Source: Gracilaria domingensis (taxonomy: Eukaryota > Rhodophyta > Florideophyceae > Gracilariales > Gracilariaceae). Taken from it: 64,000 nucleotides of DNA. How positions within the stretch are numbered: position 1 is the stretch's first letter; each line of letters opens with the position of its first letter. The position numbers and the translations under genes are program-made. Below the pieces are notes generated by a model. It had not been told where the DNA came from. It saw only the letters and a list, made by a program, of their open reading frames with translations, and ran no database searches. Positions 55,822 through 64,000 of the stretch are shown in pieces. Location: assembly GCA_022539475.1 (NCBI GenBank), contig VCMS01000251.1, positions 35,445 through 99,444 of the forward strand, given 5' to 3'.

Positions 55822-56750
55822 TCAAATCCCTCCCATCCTTCTCTCCTCCTGTCCCCTCAGAATCCCCTTCGCAGTCCGCGCTACCTCCGCCGCACTCCTA
55901 AACCCAGTCACCACCGGAGCTCCCACTCCCTCCCGCGGCACCTCCTCCACCACCTTCTTCATCTCCTTACGCCTCTTCTTCAGACGGCTCTTCCCATCCC
56001 CAACCCCACCACCTTTTGTCTTCGGTGTCACAGGAGACCCCTTCTGCACCGCCACCCTTCCCACACTTCCCTTCTCCGTCTTTCCCTTCACACCTCCTTT
56101 CACCCTCTCCTCTTCCACCAATCTTTGCCTCTTGCACAGCTCCTTCACCTCCTTCTCCAGCACGTCCAACCTCTCGTTCAGAACCCTATTCTCCTCCCGC
56201 AACTCTCCAACCTCCTTCCCGCACACTCCACTATCCCATACACATGATTTCTCATCTCCACTCCCAATACCGACAACGAATTCCGCAAGCTCGAAATCGC
56301 CTCAACCGAAACACCACTACCACCCCCACTCAGCACCACACCGCCCATTTCCGTTACAATCTCCACAATTCCATCGTCCAGTTGCTCCTTCATCACCAAC
56401 CCCAACATCCCCACCCTCGCCTTCATCTCCCACACAAACCGCATCTCCCTGTCACCCTCTCCGCCCCCACTCTCTATCTGGTCTCCAACCTCTAACTGAC
56501 TCAGATGCACCGCACCCCTTCTCTCCATTGCGACCCCCTCCACCTCCAATTCTACCCCCTTCTCCACCTCATCACCATCCCCTCTCCTCGCCTCACACTT
56601 CTTTCCTTCCTCAGCCACTTCCTTCTTCTGCGACATCCGACCAGCCGCCGTAATCACGTCCTCTTCCCGCTTTGGTGACGGCGTCTGCGGTACCTCCTTC
56701 CCCTCCAACAGCACCCACAGCTCCTCATCCTTCACGTATCCGTTCGACAT
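55822..56750 (-). CDS. unknown coiled-coil protein, one frameshift
   Basis: From ATG 56750 (MSNGYVKDEELWVLLEGKEV), an acidic/basic N-terminus with TPSPKREED leads to helices (MKARVGMLGLVMKEQLDD). A one-base shift near 56215 (GCGGGAAGG) leads to a clear coiled coil (ELREENRVLNERLDVLEKE), a basic tail (KSRLKKRRKEMKKVV) and TGA 55822-55824. About 308 residues. The plus-strand Pro/Ser ORFs over the same DNA are its shadow. Function unknown; nuclear by composition. Confidence 0.6.
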
Positions 56751-57039
56751 ATTCAGAAGAAGAAGTAGTAGTTGGATCGAAGTTTCCGCTGCGATACAGT
56801 GCAATCGAGCTAAACTGTGCTGTCCACCCCCACTGTCCAACCACACGGGCTATATCCAGCACCATGATTGTCCCTGTTTCCCTCATCCCATTTCCCGCCA
56901 AAACATCCACTGTACACCTCCGCACCTTCCACTATTTAAGCGCCATCTCTCTGTCCCCTCTTCACATAGTCCCCACCCACCTCGCCTCGACCGGCGATAT
57001 TTTTCTCTTCCACCATAACCCCACTCGATGGTTATAGCA

Positions 57040-57330
57040 AAACAGGAAGATATTGCCAGTGGAGGCAAGCTAGGGACTAGTGATTGTACTTAGAGTTGCT
57101 CACCCTCTGTCTCGACTGGGGGCATGTTCTTCTTCCGTCACATCCTTTGTGGGTTGTGACAAAAAAAGAATATGTCACCACTCGACACCGGATGGGTAAC
57201 AATGATAGCACGTAGAGTAGTTCATCCTCCCTCTCAGCGTCCACTGGGGATATATTTATGTTCTCTCACATCCTTTCCCGGTTGTCATACAAGAGAAATA
57301 CATCTCCAATGGAGACGGAGAATATAGTCG
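57040..57330. repeat. imperfect tandem duplication, about 130 bp
   Basis: TCACATCCTTTGTGGGTTGTGAC near 57140 and TCACATCCTTTCCCGGTTGTCAT near 57267 anchor two diverged copies, each preceded by CACTGGGGATAT/CTGGGGGCATG-like sequence. No coding potential. Confidence 0.5.
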
Positions 57331-57383
57331 TGATAACACGTAAAGGTAACAATGTAATAAACAATAAATTTATGCTACTATCT

Positions 57384-57713
57384 CTAACCAACCTTTCGAA
57401 AACCAGCTATGACATGAGCTGGGTTACTCGAGCCAAAGATGGCAGATCCTGCAACTGAAATGTTTGCACCGGCCTTCACTACTGCTTTCACAGTACTCAG
57501 TCCAATACCTCCATCCACCTTTATCCCTATTCTTGGGTACAACTCCCTTGCATGTCGCACCTTATCAAGAACACCCTCCATAAACGCCTGTCCTCCAAAC
57601 CCTGGCTCCACCGTCATCAACAATAACATGTCTACAACTCCTTCCTTCATAAGTGCTTCTACGACCTTTATAGACGTATTCGGGCGCAATCCAACTCCAT
57701 CTTTTAATTATGG
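57384..57713 (-). pseudogene. RPE: ribulose-phosphate 3-epimerase, C-terminal fragment
   Basis: TIM-barrel enzyme of the Calvin and pentose-phosphate pathways. Only the last 110 of about 220 residues are present: GLRPNTSIKVVEAL, LLMTVEPGFGGQAF with the family signature, and IKVDGGIGLSTVKAVVKAG with the catalytic Asp, then SVAGSAIFGS. It ends TAG 57384-57386 with more TAGs just after. Upstream there is an in-frame TAA and no N-terminal half in any frame nearby, so this is a fragment or a last exon. Confidence 0.8.
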
Positions 57714-58100
57714 CAATCCGAGTGAAGCTATAAAACCCGTTCACGTCATTTATGAAGCCAAAATGGCTCCTTTCATCCTGTATTCAAGCTCCCCGTAAAT
57801 CGTACTTTACAACTACTTTACAACTCAGGTTCGAAATCAGTTTCATTCATTGCACACTTTCTACTCTTCCACCTACCTTTCATAAAACATCATCACACTT
57901 TGTGGCTTGTCGTCTCATACAAGGCCTATCATTCATTCAGTACAATCACATATCATACATTTCGCTCACTTTCACAAAGTGAACCATGTTCCCGTTCTGC
58001 GCTTCCCAACCGTTTGTACTTACGTATCACTCTTTACCCCAGCAGTTCTCCGCCCCATCTTCCCTTTTTATCGTCACACAAAAACAATCGAACACTTGCA

Positions 58101-59002
58101 ATGAACTCCCAGTCCGACATGCCTCCGACTCCGCCTCCGAGTCCCAGATACTCTGACGTCCCTCAGGCCTCATCTCCCGCCCGAAGGACTCGGGCCGTTA
58201 TTGTTGGAAGGGGGCGTATAGGTACCATGCTGGCGAACGAAGAAGATACGGTCATTTCCGCACACGAATTCTGCAGCATGGCTGCTACCTCTCATCTTTC
58301 TGATGTACCGATACTAGTTTGTGGAAGAACGAACACCCTGGAGACCGTAATTCAGGCTTGCCCTTATTCGCTCAGAGAGAATCTCGTTTTCTTCCAGAAT
58401 GGAGACATCATACCATTGGTTTCGAAGCTCGGTGTGGACAAATGTTCAAAAGTTGTCCTATACGTTGGTGTCCCCTCAAGAAACGCAGCTCCGCAGGATG
58501 GTGTCACTCCTCAAAGTCCGGATGGTCTCACTGTCGCAACAGGAAAGTGGGCCTCCAACGTTGCAGACAGGTTTAGGTCTATGGGTCTCACTTGCGGGGT
58601 TGTCGACGAAGACACATTTCTCGTAAGCTATTATGAGAAGCTCGTGTGGCTATCAGCGTTCAACATCGTCGGGGCCTCAAGAGGTCTCATTCCTATGGAC
58701 GTAGTCGCTACGGAGTGCAGTACGGTTGTGCTCACAATAATGAAAGAGCTGTTGAAGATAGTTTCGCTTAAGACAGGTACTACTTTCAACCTGGAAGAGA
58801 CCGTTGGGCGACTTCTTGCATATGGGAAAACTTCATTGGCTTCCCTACTTCTTTCTCCGACTTTCAGTTTAGGAACGCGTACTTCTACGACTTTTCCCGC
58901 CAAGAAAGAAACATTGTAGGCGGTGACCCCGCTCCTTTTCATACAAACTACGTCAACGTTGTTAAGGAAAAGTTATCCCCCTCCCCATTCCCCCAGCTTT
59001 GA
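58101..59002 (+). CDS. ketopantoate-reductase-like NAD(P)-dependent protein
   Basis: From ATG 58101, with a short Pro/Ser N-terminus, then a Rossmann motif VIVGRGRIGTML (GxGxxG) and residues such as ENLVFFQNG typical of the ApbA/PanE fold. The C-terminal helical domain starts YEKLVWLSAFNIVGA. The frame shifts between about 58830 and 58870 and continues FRNAYFYDFSRQERNI, DPAPFHTNYVNVV to TGA 59000-59002. A pyrimidine tract and CAG at 58870 could instead be an acceptor of a short intron. About 300 residues. Substrate unknown. Confidence 0.65.
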
Positions 59003-59629
59003 GGTTAGAACACATGACTTTTCGGTGTTGTAAACCTTTTAGAGATAGTTAAACATAAAAGTTACTTTATCGAAATGACCTGTTCCTATTACATTACTTA
59101 TATTGTTCGTCCTTCTGTGGTTCAAATATGCCCCTTTAAATCCTACATCCCTTATCACTAATACTTCGCTAAGACTTTGCTAGATAGAAAATGGTCATTC
59201 CATATCATTAAAGTGCACGATACTAGTAACGAAACAAGTACAAAAATTGTGATATTTCTGAAGAACTAAGCCTTTGCAATACTTGGGGCACCCGTATAAA
59301 GTAAGGTAAACCTTTTATGGGTTTCAACCCATAATGGAGGTTGTTTTACTCTTCTTGATTTCTAAGCTCATGTTAAAGATATTTACAGTTTTCTTTACCC
59401 ACTTGAACCCGTACATATAATTTATGACTAAATCATCCTTTCTTTACTTCAAATCGATGCAAAAACTTCTCCTCCTAGTAACGTTTTAAAACAGTACTAC
59501 AATACCCGTATATGGTCGTTCTTAGACTCTTTTTATACTACGAAACACCTTGTGAACATCAATCACATCCTTCTCATTCGTATACCCACACCCATTTGCA
59601 AAACGAACCCTTTCGAAAGCTTTCAAAAC
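59003..59629. other. AT-rich intergenic, no gene
   Basis: Promoter region of the HAD gene by position. A small inverted word (AACCTTTTATGGGTTTCAACCCATAATGGAGGTT) near 59310 forms a hairpin. Confidence 0.45.
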
Positions 59630-60508
59630 ATGTATAACTCGGAAGTTAGAGCCCAAGAAGTAACTCCTCAGCAGCTGGCTAACGAAATATTCGAAAATGG
59701 CTACGCCGTGATTAGTGATGTTGACGGTACTCTGAAAAGAGCTGGGGAGAACATTCCTGCCGAAACAGTCAAATGCATGAAGTACATCAACGCACGCGTT
59801 GGTTTCGGAATTGCTACTGGGCGAGATATAGAGGATGCCGAGAATTTCATGGAGCACCTGGGTGGCTACACTTTTGGCATCTCTGGAAACCAAGGCGCAC
59901 GGGTGAGATTATCCAATGGTACCGAAATTGATCAGGACCTTGACAGGGAAGGTTACGAAAGATGTGCAGCCGAACTTGAGAGACTTGCACTCTCCTTAAA
60001 TGAATCGCACGGACTTCACGAAGAGCGTCAACAAGCAGTGGTGAGCACTAGAAAAGACAGTGGACTCCCTAACTTCACGTACAATGGACTCTCGAAGTGG
60101 AAAACAGAAGTTAACTCCGGTATTTCAAAAGTGTTGACATCCTTTCCGAACCTGGTTGCGTACCCTCAAGATGAAAACTGTGACATAGGGGACATTCGTT
60201 TCACGAAAAATAGTGGGGCGCTAGCCTTGGTTGAAAACGACCCCCAGTTCGACACACATTTAATCGTTGCTTTCGGGAATGCTTCCAATGATGGCCCTCT
60301 ATATGAAATGGCAACCCTGGCAGTTCATGTGAAGGGAGAAGACCATCCAGCAGCGGTAACATATCTTGTTGATGGCGTGGAGGACGTGCATGAGACCATC
60401 AGAAGGGTGGCAGAACTGTACGGGTACAGAAAATGCAAGTGTCAAAGGTTTAGAAATGCTCTTGGAATTTGTTTCAAGTGCTACGATGCCTTTAATACTT
60501 AGCTATGA
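59630..60508 (+). CDS. HAD phosphatase, trehalose-phosphatase-like
   Basis: About 290 residues from ATG 59630. HAD motif I is ISDVDGTL (nucleophile and acid/base Asp present), motif II region is ATGRD, and motif IV is FGNASNDGPLYEM, where Asn replaces the first metal-binding Asp. The C-terminus resembles the end of TPP-type HAD domains (TYLVDGVEDVHETI). It ends TAG 60500-60502, followed two codons later by TGA 60506. AATAAAAG at 60523 is a likely poly(A) signal. It is convergent with a paralog. Confidence 0.75.
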
Positions 60509-60554
60509 TATGAGATCTCAGTAATAAAAGTGTCGTGTATATCTCAATACCCTT

Positions 60555-61414
60555 TTATGAATCATGGTGGTTTTTATCGTGCTGCTTTTCCTCGTAGCCG
60601 TACAACAGAGCCACCAACATAATTGTCGAATGTACATCCTCCACGCTTTCGAACAGGTTGTGTACTCCACCCGGGATACAATCTTCTTTGACGTGAACGC
60701 CGTACACGCCTACCTCATGCAAAGGCCCGTCGCTCAAAGCACTACCGAACGTCACGACGTCATCCGTATCAATAAATCTCGGTTCATTATCCACAAGATT
60801 TTCTCCTCCGCTTCCTTTTGTGTATCGCTTGTCCACAATTTCGCAACTTTTATCGCCGGGATAGATAACAAACGCATCCATCTTCTGCAACAGGTCCCCA
60901 ATAGCAGAATCCACTTCTTCTTTCCACTGCCACAGTTTGTTGTACACGAAATTGGGAAGGCCACTATCACTTCTGGTCTCCACGAACCCTTGTCATCATC
61001 ATTCACAATACCATGCCTCCTATTCAAATCCCTTGCCAGGAACAGTAGTCCGTCAACAGTGTGGTCAAGGGTGTGATCATTGAATGCACCCTTAATTTCC
61101 CTCTCGTCAGAGAAACGCATGAAAGCTCCATGATTCGCCGAGACACCAAACTTATAGTCTCCAAGTCCTTCCATTTTCCCCTCCACGTCGCCCACATCAC
61201 CCCCTGTGACAAGTCCGAAACCAACACGTTCGTCAATGAACTTCATACACTTCACAACTTCTTCTGGAATTGACTCTCCTTCTCTTCTCAACGTTCCATC
61301 AACGGAACTTAATATACCGTAACCATTGGCATATATGAACTTAGACAAGGTATTTGGTGAAATTTCCGCCAAGTCTCTCTGTTCCTCTGCCATTTTTCCT
61401 GATACAGTCACCAT
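60555..61414 (-). CDS. HAD paralog lacking the nucleophile Asp
   Basis: Paralog of the convergent gene: same order of motifs and about half the residues in common by eye. Motif I reads LSSVDGTL, so the nucleophilic Asp is Ser; TGRD is TGGD; motif IV is FGSALSDGPLHEV. Phosphatase activity by the usual mechanism should be lost, suggesting a binding or regulatory role, or decay. A one-base shift at 60987-60989 (GGG, expected GGGG) joins the two halves. It ends TAA 60555-60557, 46 bp from the paralog's stop. Confidence 0.7.
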
Positions 61415-61714
61415 ACTGCCACAAGTACCGCATAGACAGGAACTGCATATACTTCTCTTAAAAGCAACCTTAAGTGCAGTTTCAGAAGTGTTAGGACGCT
61501 ACATGTTCAATTGCGAATTGAATGGTGCCACCAATGATGTTAACGATACCGAGCATTTGGCATGTTGCAATTAGACGCAACTGGACCAAAGACGTATGAC
61601 ATTTGTTCAATTACCAGCCTGCCGCACCTTTTCTATGTTCATATGTATAGCCTTGTAATAGTATACTACTCTTAATACTCGCAAGACACACATAATTTAC
61701 TAATCATCTCATTC
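61415..61714. other. no gene supported
   Basis: Short intergenic region upstream of HAD2 and downstream of the oxygenase-like gene. Contains TTCAATTGCGAATTGAA, a small palindrome near 61507. Confidence 0.5.
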
Positions 61715-63639
61715 TCATCCACTTCGAGGCGCTCGCAGCCTCATTATTGGCAAATCGTCATCACTACTACTCTCGAGCACTTCGGTTCTACCGGCGTCCG
61801 CTTCCACACCAATCTCCACGACCACTTGGTCTTCGTCCATGTCAACCGCCCCAACCTCCTTATCGGACAACAGTTCATCCTCCGCCTCCTCCTCCTCGTC
61901 ACCATTGACAAACGTGGGTCGGAAATCCCGCACCCGATGAACAGCATCAGGTAGTGCGTAGCCCTCTGGTACCATGTACATGTGGTATCTAACCAGCAAA
62001 TCCATAGACTCGGGCCTATCCACCTTGTCCTTCCCACTTGCTCCAGAATGTGTCACATCACCACGGCCCACGAATACAGAGTACGGTGGGATGATTATCT
62101 TCTTCGCTGGATACACCTCCGACATCACTCGCAACTGTTGGTTGTTCATCCCCACCAGTTGATGGCTTCCAGCGCTCACCCAGAGAGGAAAGCCCTCTTT
62201 CCCAGAGGCCATTACAAAGTATCCGGGGTTGCCAGTATTCATTGTTTCCTTCGTAACCAGACCACTGAAGTCGGTGTGCAGCGTCTGGCGCTTGCACTTT
62301 CTCGTCGTCCCCAGAAATCGACCACCAGTTTTCGGAGTGTACATCTTCACAGCTTCCCTTTCATTGTCCCATAGTCCCAAAGCCGCAGCAATTGTACCCA
62401 TTCGAACATCAAGTAAAGCACGCGACCTTACAACCCACCTGAGCTCCTCATTATCCTCCGGCTTCTCCACCGTACCCCAACGTGTCGACATCACTCTCCC
62501 CTCAAATGGTCCATCGCTACCGTCCTTCCATCCTTTATCATCGTTGATTATTTGAACAAACGACTTCTGTTCCTCTCCTTTCCGTATATCCGGCATCGCT
62601 CCATACTCATTCTCGAAGAAGTCCACCAACTTCCCCGACACATCTCCGAACTCCCGAACTTCTTCCAACTCCTCCCATTTAGGGACACCATTATCCGTCG
62701 CAAAGCCATCAAGCACGCAATATCCATTCTGCCTTAGCTCAGCTTGCATTCGGGCGAAGAACATTTGCCCAAATTGTCATGCTCCTTCGCAGCAACCCAC
62801 AGCACCTCTTCATCATCCATACCTGTCGGTCGAGTACGAGGATACTGCATACCAAATGTCTCCGCCCGTAGGCGATGTTCAGCCCTTGCAGCGTGCCAAA
62901 AGACAAGATGGTGTACATCTCTAAGATTCGAGACACTTAGCAGCTCCGACCTATGTCCCTTCGGCAAGTGAATGACTCTGAGCCAGGGGTCCTTGTGCTC
63001 AATTACGTTCTTCCCTTGCCATTCCTGCGGTCTCAGCCTGGCATACCCGCACCATGATGGGTTCAGTGGGCCATCATATGGGTCACCTCGAACAAGTCCG
63101 TGCTCCTCAGATTCCGGAAGAGCTGTAGGTAACTCGTCATCAAATGACCCCCCACCTGTCTCTTGCTGATCGTCTGGCGCAGCATCTTTCTCGACGGTGA
63201 CAACCCGTGGAACTGTCACAGAAAGAAGCTCTTCGTCATCCACAAATGCAGAACTGCCTGCGTTCTCTGCATTCGCTCCCTCTCCCAATGCCACGAACTG
63301 AACCTTCATCGACCTTCCTCTCAGCACATGTTCATTTAGTTGAGACATCAGGTCATCCGGTGTCATGCTGTTCAGAGTAGATCTCATCTGTTGTGTGAAA
63401 GTCTTTCTCCGTTTCTTCCTCGGCGGAGCCCGCTGTTCTTCTTCAGAGCTATCCAGAACTTCTATGGCACCTCGATTTCGGCCGTGTTCGATTTCCCTAT
63501 AACTCACCTGCGCCCGTTCTCGTGCACTTCTTCGCGGCTCCCCTTCTTCACTGTCAGATGTTGCAGCAGCAGCAGCGGGAGTCCTCCTCTTTGTCACGGA
63601 CTGCTTCACTGGTGCAGGGGGCGGAATTACCTTGAGCAT
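61715..63639 (-). CDS. 2OG-Fe(II) oxygenase-like protein with disordered N-terminus, two frames
   Basis: From ATG 63639 (MLKVIPPPAPVKQS; the frame is open to 63726), a disordered, basic, Ser/Glu-rich region (RRSARERAQ, PRKKRRK) is followed by a folded middle domain (NPSWCGYARLRPQEW, HHLVFWHAARAEHR). The frame moves by -1 at 62767-62773 to MFFARMQAELRQNGYCVLDG. That part has HTDF (HxD), GDVTHSG (distal His) and VRYHMYM (Arg), as in phytanoyl-CoA-dioxygenase-type double-stranded beta-helix enzymes. It ends in an acidic tail and TGA 61715-61717. Around 640 residues joined. The substrate is unknown; the NLS-like patches suggest a nuclear role. Confidence 0.55.
62767..62773 (-). other. slippery-like heptamer T TTG GGC at the frame change
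   Basis: On the minus strand TTTGGGC lies in the X-XXY-YYZ phase of the upstream frame, and a -1 slip leads directly into the oxygenase frame. The alternative is a lost G in a G-run (GGGG read as GGG). Confidence 0.5.
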
Positions 63640-63722
63640 CGTCCGCAATCGATTCTGAACGGAAGTCGTGGCAGTTCTAATTGAGTTCGTCCTGCTCCGA
63701 ACACGCGGCAAAGTGTTGAAGT

Positions 63723-63987
63723 TCACAACTTGTCCAAAAGGAACTGATACACAGCTGCGTTGTTGTCTGGGTCTTCAACGTCATCTTCATTCGATGGAGT
63801 AGAAAGACTGACTTCGCGTTTCAGGAACACTTCCATGGACTCTTCCTCGTTCAGTTCATTCCTCACTGCTCTAGCCGCGCGGAACAGAGACACTGCTCTA
63901 TCATAAAAGAAACCTCGAACCTCCTCAAAGCTTTTCCATTGCTTTGTCTTCGTCGACTTGCCCTTCAATGAAACTCTGAAGAGACAT
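63723..63987 (-). CDS. small helical protein, near window edge, one frameshift
   Basis: MSLQSFIEGQVDEDKAMEK from ATG 63987, then after a shift near 63930 FEEVRGFFYDRAVSLFRAAR and AVYQFLLDKL to TGA 63723. The upstream frame stays open to the window edge, so the gene may be longer. It is adjacent to, and on the same strand as, the oxygenase-like gene, with almost no spacer. No family recognised. Confidence 0.45.
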
Positions 63988-64000
63988 CAAGAATTGAAGG

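Noticed and set aside
55534-56653. Plus-strand Pro/Ser/His-rich ORFs of up to 237 residues
   Set aside because: They are the complement of a Glu/Lys/Val-rich coiled-coil gene on the minus strand, which has a proper ATG, heptads and TGA.

Overview
This is a eukaryotic nuclear window. Genes lie on both strands with individual promoters, there are no operons or Shine-Dalgarno sites, and one gene has a clear GT-AG intron. Much of the space is taken by LTR retrotransposons and palindromic repeats. The protein set includes a TPLATE/TSET coat subunit, a VPS39-like tethering factor, a 3-hydroxyacyl-CoA dehydratase, an FAD aromatic hydroxylase, TPP-like HAD proteins and two Crypton-like tyrosine recombinases. 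This fits a TE-rich alga of the Archaeplastida. I cannot name the species: a florideophyte red alga or an ulvophyte green alga are my best guesses, with low confidence.

Layout. 0.3-3.0 kb: a Crypton-like tyrosine recombinase. 3.3-3.8 kb: a spliced C2H2 zinc-finger gene. 4.8-7.8 kb: unknown proteins, one a coiled-coil gag-like protein. 7.9-13.4 kb: TPLATE and an FAD monooxygenase in tandem on the minus strand. 13.8-17.1 kb: palindromes and hairpin-rich repeats. 17.1-19.9 kb: a kinase fragment, an unknown ORF and an intact second tyrosine recombinase. 20.1-23.2 kb: more copies of the palindromic and multi-hairpin repeats. 23.3-27.2 kb: a split HACD gene, a divergent pair of unknown genes and a RING-H2 protein. 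27.7-30.4 kb: a VPS39-like gene cut off by a retroelement. 30.4-55.4 kb: a nested block of Ty3/gypsy elements, including a nearly complete chromodomain element with paired LTRs and a 5-bp target-site duplication. 55.8-64 kb: a compact host island (coiled-coil protein, epimerase fragment, ketopantoate-reductase-like protein, a convergent HAD pair, a 2OG-oxygenase-like gene and a partial gene).

Two window-wide observations matter for reading everything else. (1) Nearly every gene has one or more single-base frameshifts, several exactly at G or A homopolymers, so many apparent breaks may be long-read assembly errors and not true decay. (2) At least thirteen in-frame TAA/TAG codons sit inside otherwise protein-like frames, often where Gln would fit, while most clear gene ends are TGA. 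This is compatible with TAA/TAG read as Gln (the ciliate or ulvophyte code) but also with C-to-T decay. Three in-frame TGAs and a few genes that appear to stop at TAA or TAG argue against reassignment. I leave this open.
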